Assembly: GCA_964464925.1 (NCBI GenBank)
Contig: CAYXLI010000045.1
Coordinates: forward strand, 1-35,896
Direction of reading: 5' to 3'
Origin: CAYXLI01 sp964464925
GTDB taxonomy: Bacteria > Acidobacteriota > Terriglobia > Bryobacterales > Bryobacteraceae
DNA: 35,896 bases
In this document: piece by piece, positions 8,361-16,183 of the stretch
How the letters are laid out: the number at the start of each line of letters is the position of its first letter
Position numbering within the stretch: the first letter of the stretch is position 1
Notes under the pieces: generated by a model
Databases searched by the model: none
What the model was told of the DNA's origin: nothing
Seen by the model: the letters and a program-made list of their open reading frames with translations, nothing else
Made by a program: the position numbers and the translations under genes

Positions 8361-9452
8361 ATGGCCTCCTACCGCACCCTCCGTGATCTTGACTGGCCGC
8401 TGCTGATCAGTGCTCTCGTCATTTGCGGGCTCGGGGTTCTACAGATATACAGCGCGACCCATGACACCATCTGGCGCGATGCCTGGTGGAAACAGATCGT
8501 CTTTATCGGCGTGGGGCTGATCCTTCTCTGGATCGTTACGGCGATCGATTACCATACGCTGCTGGGCCAGGTGTACCTGCTGTACGGCGCCTCCGTGGTT
8601 ACTCTACTCGCTGTGTTCGTCGTCGGGAGTAAGGTGTTCGGGTCAAGGCGCTGGATCCCGATCGGAGGCGGCTTCAAATTCCAGGTCTCAGAGTTCGCGA
8701 AGCTCGTAATCGTCCTATTGGTCGCGCGCTTTTTCACGGAACTGAAGAGAGATGAGTTGGATTGGAAGAATCTGCTGAAGATTGTGGGGCTCGTGGCGGC
8801 GCCCATGTTGCTGGTAATGAAGCAACCCGACCTGGGAACGGCATTGACGTATCTGCCGATCCTGGCGATCGGGATTGTAATCGCCGGATTGCGCTGGAAC
8901 TATGTGGTGGCGATGGCACTTGTGCTTGCTTTAGCGTTGCCGATCGGCTGGTTCTTCCTGCAGGACTACCAGAAAGCTCGCCTGACCACCTTTTTGGACC
9001 CTTCGCAGGACCCTCGCGGTCAAGGGTACCAGGTAATTCAATCGAAAATTGCGGTCGGCCATGGAGGTATGTGGGGACGCGGTGTCACGCATGGAACGCA
9101 GACGCAATTGCAGTTTCTACCGGTGCCGCACACCGATTTCATCTTCTCGGCATTTAGCGAGGAGCATGGGTTCTTCTCAGTTGTTGTAGTATTAGGGTTG
9201 TATTTCCTGCTGTTGATGCAGATCGTGCAGAATGCACAGACAGCGCCTGACCGGGCCGGGATGTACATCTGTATGGGAGTTGCCGCGCTGTTGTTGTTTC
9301 ACATTCTGGTGAATGTGGGGATGGTGGTGGGGAGGATGCCCGTCACCGGTATTCCTTTGCCGCTCATGAGTGCGGGTGGCTCGAATATCTTGTCGATGTT
9401 TATGATGCTGGGGTTGGTGAACAATGTCCGGCTTAGAAGATTTGTGAACTAG
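8361..9452 (+). CDS. rodA: Peptidoglycan glycosyltransferase RodA
   Basis: This SEDS-family polymerase of 363 residues extends glycan strands from lipid II during elongation. It is hydrophobic throughout, with about ten predicted membrane segments. It has the large periplasmic loop containing KARLTTFLDPSQDPRGQGYQ (about residues 209-228) with the family's conserved aspartate, and the C-terminal signature MPVTGIPLPLMSAGGS (about 327-342). The ATG is four bases after the mrdA stop, so the cognate PBP2 and RodA are co-translated. Nothing unusual is seen. Confidence 0.97.
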   Translation: MASYRTLRDLDWPLLISALVICGLGVLQIYSATHDTIWRDAWWKQIVFIGVGLILLWIVTAIDYHTLLGQVYLLYGASVVTLLAVFVVGSKVFGSRRWIPIGGGFKFQVSEFAKLVIVLLVARFFTELKRDELDWKNLLKIVGLVAAPMLLVMKQPDLGTALTYLPILAIGIVIAGLRWNYVVAMALVLALALPIGWFFLQDYQKARLTTFLDPSQDPRGQGYQVIQSKIAVGHGGMWGRGVTHGTQTQLQFLPVPHTDFIFSAFSEEHGFFSVVVVLGLYFLLLMQIVQNAQTAPDRAGMYICMGVAALLLFHILVNVGMVVGRMPVTGIPLPLMSAGGSNILSMFMMLGLVNNVRLRRFVN

Positions 9453-9686
9453 GTTGCAGTTAAGAGAAGTAATTAATAGAACGCTCGGCCGAATGGGTCG
9501 AACTACACGGATATCGAGATTGGTCGGAGTTGCTTCCGCGATCGGAATCAGATTTGTACCGGGGCGTAGTCGGGCGCAGCAGGTCGTAGGAGCGCGCCCG
9601 AGAGTTCCGGAAGTCCAGCCATGGTCTGGGATGTTTGAGTTGCTCTCCATCTCAGGGCATCGGTTCTGAAACAGTTTTGTGAGTCA

Positions 9687-9717
9687 GCGCCGGCTGCGCC
9701 AAGCACGCGCCCGGCGC
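9687..9717 (+). terminator. GC-rich hairpin between rodA and the RNase E/G gene
   Basis: GCGCCGG (9687-9693) and CCGGCGC (9711-9717) form a perfect seven-pair GC stem around a 17-base loop that can itself pair internally. No T-run follows, so it is either a Rho-independent-like processing or stability element or part of the RNase leader, rather than a classical terminator. Confidence 0.35.
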
Positions 9718-9737
9718 GGGAAGCCGCTTATCCGGCC

Positions 9738-9776
9738 TCTCCGTCCAGGTAGTCGCCTCCCGGCGGCAAACGGAGA
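9738..9776 (+). promoter_or_regulatory. Leader hairpin that could hide the RNase E/G ribosome-binding site
   Basis: TCTCCGT (9738-9744) is exactly complementary to ACGGAGA (9770-9776). The latter contains the GGAG ribosome-binding site seven bases before the ATG at 9783. Between the arms, GTCGCC and GGCGGC (9752-9757 and 9762-9767) form an inner stem with a four-base loop. Folding would block initiation, suggesting translational control, for example by autogenous cleavage. The pairing is seen; its function is inferred. Confidence 0.4.
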
Positions 9777-9782
9777 TGGTCC

Positions 9783-12269
9783 ATGAGTAAAGAGTTAGTG
9801 ATCTCCTCCAATCGCCACGAAACACGCGTGGCGATGCTGGAAGACGATCAGTTGGTAGAAGTCTATTTTCAGCGTGCGAACGAGTACTCGCTCGCAGGCA
9901 GCATCCACAAAGGCAGAGTTACGCGTGTCCTTCCGGGCATGCAATCGGCGTTCGTAGACCTGGGCCTGGAGCGGGACACGTTCCTCTACGTCTCAGATTT
10001 CTTCGAAGAACACGAAGACTACGATCGCTTGAGCACAAAAGACGAGCGGCCGTTACGGCAGGACGTCACGCGCCGGGATCCGAATCGCGGGGAACGCAGA
10101 GCACCTGAAGCAGCTCCAGCGAAAGCGCCTGAGCCCGCGGCGGAAGCACAACCGGTTATAGCCGGACCCGCGCCAAACGGAGAGCCCGCCGCACCGGCAG
10201 GCGCCGAAAATCGCGAAGCACGTGATGGCAGAGATAGAGATCGGGGACGCCGGTCCCGCCGCCGCCGACGGGGCGGACGCGGCTTCCCGGAATCGAAATA
10301 CGCTGCAGATGTGCCGGCCGGCACCGCGCAGGAGGAACCTGAGGAAGAAGAAGCTCCGCGTGAAATCTTCCTGCTTCCCGGCGAATCGCTGGCTAAATAC
10401 AGCCGGTCTGAGAACGGTTCCGAAGAGGAATCTGGCGAGGAGGCGCTGGAAGAGGCGGCACCAATCAGGGCTGCGGAGTTCCCTCATGCTTCGGCAGCGA
10501 CCCCCGAGCCCAACATCGACCTAGCTAACGAGGAGGCGGAAGCCGAACCGGAAAGCACGATGGCCCCGCCTGTGCCGGAAACAGAAGCCGAACCGGCTGC
10601 CGAGCCTGAGATAACGGAGACGGAAGCTACTGCAGCATCCGGGCGCGCAGAATCCGCCAGTGTGGCGGAGCCTGAAGAGGAAAGCAGCGAGACCCTGAGC
10701 GATGAACCCGTCGATGAAGAAGCGGCACGCCTGATCGAGAGCTTTCTCTCGGAAGGCCGGGCCGACGACGCAGCGAAAGCCGTTCTTGGCAGCGGTACTG
10801 ACGCGGGTGAGTTGGAAGAGGACGCGGAAACTGAGACAGAGTTCGAGACCGAGACTGCGGAAGAAACGGAGAAACCGATTAGCGCCGCCGTCCGTGAGCA
10901 AAGCGGCGGACGGTTTCTGCATCGTGGCGGAAGAGGCATGCGCCGGCGCCGCGGGCGTGGCGGACGCGGAGAGCAGCAGCACGGCGAGCAGCATGCGGTC
11001 GAAGAGGCTCCTGCACCGCAGCGCGAAGCGAGGCCCCCGAAGGAGGATCGTGGCGGGCGTGCACCGCAGCCGTCCATCACGGACCTGCTGAAGGAAGGGC
11101 AGGAAATCATCGTCCAGATCGCGAAGGAACCGCTGGGGCAAAAGGGTGCGCGCATTACGTCGCATATCGCACTGCCGGGCCGCTATGTGGTCTACATGCC
11201 GAGCCTCGATCATCTCGGCGTTTCGCGCAAGATCGACAGCGACGAAGAGCGCCAGCGCCTGAAGCGCATCCTGCAGGGCAACATTACCGGAATCACCGGC
11301 GGCTTCATCGTGCGCACCGCGGGCGAAGGCAAGACGGAGCAGGAAATCGCCGCCGACATGGCGTTCCTGTATAACCTGTGGCTGGACATTCGGCAAAAAG
11401 CGGAGAAGCGCCCGGCACCGTTGCTGCTCCATCATGACCTCGACATCGTGCAGCGCACGCTGCGCGATCAGCTCACCGAGGAGTTCAAGGCCATTTGGGT
11501 GGACAACGAAGAATTGTATGAGAGCGTGCTTCGCTTTGTGCAGCGCTTCCAGCCGACCCTGGTTTCCAAGGTGAAGCTGTACACCCGGGACACGCCGATT
11601 TTCGACGCATTCAACATTACGGCCGAGTTGGAGAAGGCTTTGCGGCCGAAGGTATGGCTGAAGTCGGGTGGCTATATCGTCATCAATCAGACCGAGGCGC
11701 TGGTCGCGATCGACATCAACACCGGCAAGTACGTGGGCAAGTCGAACCGCCTGGAAGACACCATCGTCAAAACGAATACGGAGGCCGTAAAGGAGATTGT
11801 GCGGCAAATCCGGCTGCGTGACCTAGGCGGCATCATCGTGGTGGACTTCATCGACATGGACGAGCGCAAGAATCGCCAGAAGGTAATGCAGGCGCTCGAA
11901 GAGGCGATGCGAGCCGATCGTGCACCGTACAAGATTCTTCAGTTTAACGATTTCGGGCTGGTAGCGATCACGCGCAAGCGTGTGAAGCAGAGCCTGGAGC
12001 GGACGCTGTGCGCGCCTTGTCCGACCTGCGAAGGCGCCGGTTACGTGAAGAGTCCGCAGACCGTCATCACCGAGATCCTGCAGGAAGCGCAGAAGCTTAG
12101 GAAAGTCGTGGAGGGTTCTGACGTGATGCTCCGGGCTTCTCCGGATGTTGTGAAACTGCTCAAATCAACGGGTAACAAGTACCTTGAGGAACTCGAAGAG
12201 ATTCTGGCCCGTCCGGTGCTTGTGAAGAGCGATTCGAACCTGCATCCGGAAAAATTTGACTTAGCTTAA
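9783..12269 (+). CDS. rng: Ribonuclease E/G family protein with a giant S1-domain insertion
   Basis: This is an endoribonuclease for mRNA decay and rRNA/tRNA processing. The S1 RNA-binding domain begins normally (GSIHKGRVTRVLPGMQSAFVD, residues 39-59) but is interrupted after about residue 75. It resumes at about 431 with ITDLLKEGQEIIVQI, where E. coli RNase E has only some 20 residues. The roughly 350-residue insert is Glu/Ala/Pro-rich and carries two arginine/glycine patches (about 153-167 and 386-396). The catalytic domain follows, with aspartates D644 (AIDINTGKY) and D688 (VVDFIDMD), and a zinc-link CPTC at 746-749. There is no C-terminal scaffold. In E. coli rng also lies just downstream of mreBCD, so the neighbourhood is conserved. 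The symbol rng rather than rne is a choice; the length comes from the insert. Confidence 0.93.
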   Translation: MSKELVISSNRHETRVAMLEDDQLVEVYFQRANEYSLAGSIHKGRVTRVLPGMQSAFVDLGLERDTFLYVSDFFEEHEDYDRLSTKDERPLRQDVTRRDPNRGERRAPEAAPAKAPEPAAEAQPVIAGPAPNGEPAAPAGAENREARDGRDRDRGRRSRRRRRGGRGFPESKYAADVPAGTAQEEPEEEEAPREIFLLPGESLAKYSRSENGSEEESGEEALEEAAPIRAAEFPHASAATPEPNIDLANEEAEAEPESTMAPPVPETEAEPAAEPEITETEATAASGRAESASVAEPEEESSETLSDEPVDEEAARLIESFLSEGRADDAAKAVLGSGTDAGELEEDAETETEFETETAEETEKPISAAVREQSGGRFLHRGGRGMRRRRGRGGRGEQQHGEQHAVEEAPAPQREARPPKEDRGGRAPQPSITDLLKEGQEIIVQIAKEPLGQKGARITSHIALPGRYVVYMPSLDHLGVSRKIDSDEERQRLKRILQGNITGITGGFIVRTAGEGKTEQEIAADMAFLYNLWLDIRQKAEKRPAPLLLHHDLDIVQRTLRDQLTEEFKAIWVDNEELYESVLRFVQRFQPTLVSKVKLYTRDTPIFDAFNITAELEKALRPKVWLKSGGYIVINQTEALVAIDINTGKYVGKSNRLEDTIVKTNTEAVKEIVRQIRLRDLGGIIVVDFIDMDERKNRQKVMQALEEAMRADRAPYKILQFNDFGLVAITRKRVKQSLERTLCAPCPTCEGAGYVKSPQTVITEILQEAQKLRKVVEGSDVMLRASPDVVKLLKSTGNKYLEELEEILARPVLVKSDSNLHPEKFDLA

Positions 12270-12292
12270 CGCATCCACGCTGCACCCGGGCT

Positions 12293-12934
12293 TCAGCGCT
12301 TCAGCAGTTGCGCGTAGAATTCCGTTCCGCGGGGCTCGGATGCAGCGTATTGAACTGAGAGTTCGAGCCGGATCTCTTTCGGCCAGCCGTACCCGGCGCG
12401 AAGATCCCACCAGATCAAATCGCCCGGCCGCGCTGCGTCCATCTTCTCCTTTGGAGATTTCAGCGACGCAACGTCCGACCAGAGCACGTGTCCGTTGCGC
12501 GGATCGCGTGCGATGACCGTCAGGTATGCCTGGGTGTTCACGCGACAGAACACACGTGTCGCCTGATCCTTTCGCATTGGGACGGCCGCCCGGGTTACGC
12601 GGTAGGTCTTCACCGGCAGATTGTCATTCCTTGAGCCTTCGGCAATCCAGCGCCGTATCGTACCGATCTGCCTCGCGCTGAGCGGATCGCCCTCTTTGGG
12701 CATGCGCTGCTGTGGGCCGCGCCGGCCTTCCAGAAAAGCCACAATGAGGCTGCGCCCGGGATCTCCGGGAATGATCACTTTCCCCAGATTCCCGCCCAGC
12801 ATCAACTCCCGGTAGCTCCGGGTGGTGAGCCCGCCCGAATCCCCGTGACAGGCATTGCAGTGCATGGCTAGAATCGGAGCTATTTCCCGCGAAAAACTTA
12901 CCGGTGTCGGAGGTGGCGGCGCGGCAAACAGCAT
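12293..12934 (-). CDS. Cytochrome-c-domain protein (planctomycete cytochrome C type)
   Basis: This 213-residue protein has one heme-c binding motif, CNACH (C26, C29, H30). It sits within a pattern typical of PF07635-like domains: SFSREIAPIL before the motif, then a GG-L-G--I-PGDP-SLI stretch, RMP, and PLS--QI--I--WI--G at about residues 87-98. The second half (100-213) is not recognised. The N-terminus MLFAAPPPPTPV is too short for a normal signal peptide, although heme-c attachment requires export. The ATG lies three bases after the TAG of the receptor gene, in the same reading frame, so expression depends on that gene. It converges on the RNase gene with only 23 bases between stops. A role in electron transfer or redox sensing is possible but not shown. 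Confidence 0.75.
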   Translation of the reverse strand: MLFAAPPPPTPVSFSREIAPILAMHCNACHGDSGGLTTRSYRELMLGGNLGKVIIPGDPGRSLIVAFLEGRRGPQQRMPKEGDPLSARQIGTIRRWIAEGSRNDNLPVKTYRVTRAAVPMRKDQATRVFCRVNTQAYLTVIARDPRNGHVLWSDVASLKSPKEKMDAARPGDLIWWDLRAGYGWPKEIRLELSVQYAASEPRGTEFYAQLLKR

Positions 12935-12937
12935 GCA

Positions 12938-15900
12938 CTAGAAATATAGCTTCAGCGCGAGCTGAATCTGCCGTGAAGTGCGTTGGTAGACCGTCGGATT
13001 GCCGGCGCTGGTGATCTTGCCTGCTCCGCTGAACCCTATACTTGCGTTCGGGTTATTGAATTGCGGCGTGTTCAACGCGTTGAATGCCTCTGCGCGGAAC
13101 TCCACCCTGCGACTCTCGCCAAACGGGAAGCTCTTGAATAGAGACACATCCACTTGTTTCGTGCCCGGACCATAGAGGATGTTCCGCCCGGAGTTGCCGA
13201 ACGCAAACTGTGCCGGAGCGGCGAAGGCCGAAACATCAAACCATCGATCGATGGACCGCTCGCCAGAAGGCAGCACGCCGGATCTGATCCGATTCGGGAA
13301 CTGCGAACCGGTGCCGGTGTTCAGCGTGCTGGTTTGCATGACCGGTGTGAAGGGAAGGCCGGTCATCAGAGTGAGGATATTATTCACCTGCCATCCTCCG
13401 ATCAGCCAGTCCACAGGTTTGGGTGCCGAATTCGCCCAGCGCTTGCCTTTCCCGAAAGGCATCTCATACGTGCCGCTCAGTGCGAGCTTGTGACGGATGT
13501 CAAACGTGGAACTCGCGCGTTGTGCTGCCAGATCCCGGGCGTTCTGAATCGGGCTATTGCTCGACTCACCGCTGGTGTCATCGATGCTGTGCGCCCAGGT
13601 CCACGCGCCCGTAAAGCGCACAGCTCCCATACGCCGGTCGAAGGTGGTTTGCAGCGAGTTGTAGGATGAATTGCCCCAGGGGACCACTCCAATGGCGTCG
13701 CTAAGATTGGGATAGGGACGGCGGCTAACTACCGGGCCTGGGCCAGGGACCGCCTGATTAATATTCAGACCCACTACATCTACATAGGTTCCCTTGGCGC
13801 CCACATAGGCAACAGTCACCACGATATTGCCGGGCAACTCCCGCTGCACGTTCAAATTCCACTCGTACATAGTCGACGTCTTGCTGTCTTGGGGCCAGTA
13901 ATAGAAGCCTGTTCCCGCTACGGGCCAGAGTTCCGGGCGTCCTGCAGGAAATCCCGCGGAGATGGGCCTTGCCGCACCGAAGTTGTTCGCATCATTCGAG
14001 GTAATCGGAGTGCCGCTGAATGGGGCGTTCTTCGCCAGCGAGTTGCCCGAGGTGACCGTCTTGAAACTGTAGAATATGCCGCCGCCTGCGCGGATCACAG
14101 TCTTCGGATTCACAGTGTAGGCAAGCCCTAGTCTAGGACCGAGCTGCCATGGCCGTGCTTTCAGCACGGAATCTCCGGCAAAAGGAGCCGTACCCACGGG
14201 AATCAGAGTGCCTCCGTTATCCGGCACAAAACCGGCGAGCCTGTTGTGACGCTCCTTCCAGGCCGTGATTGTGTCGTTTCTCAGACCCATGTTGATGGTG
14301 AGTTTCGAGCTCAGACGCCAGTTGTCCTGCACGAACCAACTGAAGTAGAAGCGCTGCAGGTTGAAGAATTTTGTTACGTCTAAGCGGGAGCTGATCGGGT
14401 TGCCATAAAGGAAATCCGCGAGCCCGTAATTCGAGTAGATGCCGCTGAACGTGTATTGCCCGTTGGGGGAGCCTGGAGAGAAGAACGCGAATCGGCGCGA
14501 CATATAGTCGAATCCGAACTTCAGATCGTGCCGGTCACGCACCCAACTGAACGCCTGGTCGATTTCCCAATTGTTGTTGATCTTTTGCAGGCTGCCGGCG
14601 CCATCGCCCAGGCCGGTCATGCCCGTTATGTTCATCGTGGTCAGGCCGGGCGCCGCTCCATTCCCGTTTGCGTTGGGAATTCCAAGCTCCTCCGCGATGT
14701 TTCCGTATTTCGTGCCTGAATCGTAGATTCCCTGAAACATCCGGGAGTAGCCGACACGAAGTTCGTAATACTTTGAAGGGCTCAGTGTGCGTCCATAACC
14801 GATCACGGCCTGCTTGCTCGGGATCAGCACCCGCCCGGGGCGCCCAGGGCCGGTGCCGATGGCGGGCTCAGGCAAGTTGCCTGGGTTGAACGTGTCCGCG
14901 TCTTCCCAGGAATAGCGCCCGAAGATGGACGATTTGCCGGTTCGGTAGTCGACGCGCGCGTTGGTCTGGTCCAACTGGTTGGTCTGTACCGGGTTGTAGA
15001 GGAAGTTGTTGATCTGGCCGGGAAGATTCGGATCGGGATAGAGCTTTATCAGCCGCGCGGAAGTGGGATTGATGACGCTGGCCGGAAGTATGTTGCCGGG
15101 CAGGGGAGTGCGCGGCGTGGTTCGCGGATCATACACGATGGTCTTCGGTAACAGAGCCGAGAAGTCTCCGGTGCGAAAAGGCGCAATCGGTATGGAACTG
15201 AGTAGTGTTTGCGCCTGCCGGACCCGTTTGCCTTCGTAATCCACGAAGAAAAATAGGCGATCTTTGCCGTTGAACACTTTCGGAATCTGAACGGGACCGC
15301 CGAAATTGAATCCAAACTGATTCAGTTTGAACGGTGGAATTGGATCCTTCGCCGAGTCGAAGAAGTTCTTGGCATCCAGTGCCGAGTTGCGCAGAAACTC
15401 ATACAGCGTGCCGTGATATTTATTTGTCCCGGACTTGTACGTCACATTGATGATTCCCTGTCCTCCGCCGTAGGCTGCTGGCGCGGAACTCGTCTGCACG
15501 CGAAATTCGTAGATAGAGTCGACGGGCGGGAAGAAGATCAACACTCCGGCATCCGTGTCCACGCTGTTGATTCCGTCGATCAGGTATGTGACGTCTTCGA
15601 CCGGCGCTCCATTGATCACGGCGCCGTTCGTGCCGCGGCCGCTGGTGTAGCCGAGCGTGCCGGAGGCGCCGCCGACACCCGTGACGACGCCGGGAGCAAG
15701 CTGCACCAGTTGCGTAAAATTCCGGGTGTTCAAAGGCAGGTCGGTGATCTCTTTCGCCTCCTTCACCTGGCCGATGTCGGAGGATTCCGTTTCGATGGCT
15801 GGCGGCGTCGCCTGCACCAGCACCTGCTCGTTGACGCTGCCGAGTTCCAGCGTAATGTCAGCCTGCAGGCGTTGACTGACGCCCAGGTTCACCTCGATTG

Positions 15901-16162
15901 CCTTGTCGCGGAACCCTTGCTGGCGCACGGTGACCGTGTAACGGCCCGGAGCGAGTGGCAAGGAATTGTATTCGCCGTTGGACGATGTGACGACATCGCG
16001 GCTGACATTTGTGCCTATGCTGCGGATCTCTACGGTCGCGCCGGCTATCGCGGCTTTCTGCTGATCGGTGACTGTACCGACAATGGAGCCCTGTTCGAAT
16101 TGTGCAAAGCAGTTCAACGTCGAAGCCAGGCTGAAAGCGGCGGCAAGAAGATAGCGGTTCAT
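12938..16162 (-). CDS. Oar-like TonB-dependent receptor with carboxypeptidase-regulatory-like domain
   Basis: This is an outer-membrane transporter or adhesin-type protein of 1074 residues. It has a signal peptide (MNRYLLAAAFSLASTLNCFAQ), a carboxypeptidase-regulatory-like beta-sandwich (about residues 24-105, beginning GSIVGTVTDQQKAAIAGATV), a plug domain (about 125-245) and a large beta-barrel ending in the typical aromatic C-terminus LKLYF. Such Oar-type proteins are abundant in Acidobacteriota and are generally linked to uptake of large or complex substrates. The ligand is not known. A good AGGAGA ribosome-binding site precedes the ATG. It lies 21 bases after the propeller gene and three bases before the cytochrome gene, so the three probably share a transcript. 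Confidence 0.92.
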   Translation of the reverse strand: MNRYLLAAAFSLASTLNCFAQFEQGSIVGTVTDQQKAAIAGATVEIRSIGTNVSRDVVTSSNGEYNSLPLAPGRYTVTVRQQGFRDKAIEVNLGVSQRLQADITLELGSVNEQVLVQATPPAIETESSDIGQVKEAKEITDLPLNTRNFTQLVQLAPGVVTGVGGASGTLGYTSGRGTNGAVINGAPVEDVTYLIDGINSVDTDAGVLIFFPPVDSIYEFRVQTSSAPAAYGGGQGIINVTYKSGTNKYHGTLYEFLRNSALDAKNFFDSAKDPIPPFKLNQFGFNFGGPVQIPKVFNGKDRLFFFVDYEGKRVRQAQTLLSSIPIAPFRTGDFSALLPKTIVYDPRTTPRTPLPGNILPASVINPTSARLIKLYPDPNLPGQINNFLYNPVQTNQLDQTNARVDYRTGKSSIFGRYSWEDADTFNPGNLPEPAIGTGPGRPGRVLIPSKQAVIGYGRTLSPSKYYELRVGYSRMFQGIYDSGTKYGNIAEELGIPNANGNGAAPGLTTMNITGMTGLGDGAGSLQKINNNWEIDQAFSWVRDRHDLKFGFDYMSRRFAFFSPGSPNGQYTFSGIYSNYGLADFLYGNPISSRLDVTKFFNLQRFYFSWFVQDNWRLSSKLTINMGLRNDTITAWKERHNRLAGFVPDNGGTLIPVGTAPFAGDSVLKARPWQLGPRLGLAYTVNPKTVIRAGGGIFYSFKTVTSGNSLAKNAPFSGTPITSNDANNFGAARPISAGFPAGRPELWPVAGTGFYYWPQDSKTSTMYEWNLNVQRELPGNIVVTVAYVGAKGTYVDVVGLNINQAVPGPGPVVSRRPYPNLSDAIGVVPWGNSSYNSLQTTFDRRMGAVRFTGAWTWAHSIDDTSGESSNSPIQNARDLAAQRASSTFDIRHKLALSGTYEMPFGKGKRWANSAPKPVDWLIGGWQVNNILTLMTGLPFTPVMQTSTLNTGTGSQFPNRIRSGVLPSGERSIDRWFDVSAFAAPAQFAFGNSGRNILYGPGTKQVDVSLFKSFPFGESRRVEFRAEAFNALNTPQFNNPNASIGFSGAGKITSAGNPTVYQRTSRQIQLALKLYF

Positions 16163-16183
16163 GAGATATGTCTCCTACGCCTC

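Larger units (their letters stand above)
9453..9782 (+). other. 330-base gap: structured leader of the RNase E/G gene
   Basis: No convincing gene is seen here. A 71-codon frame (9454-9669, TTG start) is arginine-rich and unlike any family I know. The first 30 bases after rodA are AT-rich. The distal part holds two inverted-repeat structures, listed separately, ending at the RNase start. The gap could hold a rodA 3' end, a promoter for the RNase gene and a regulatory leader. Confidence 0.5.

Noticed and set aside
9454..9669. 71-codon frame after rodA
   Set aside because: TTG start, no ribosome-binding site, arginine-rich sequence with no family resemblance; treated as part of a noncoding gap.
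10521..11807. 428-codon open frame on the minus strand within the RNase E/G gene
   Set aside because: It is opposite the acidic insert and catalytic domain of a clear RNase; no known motifs.
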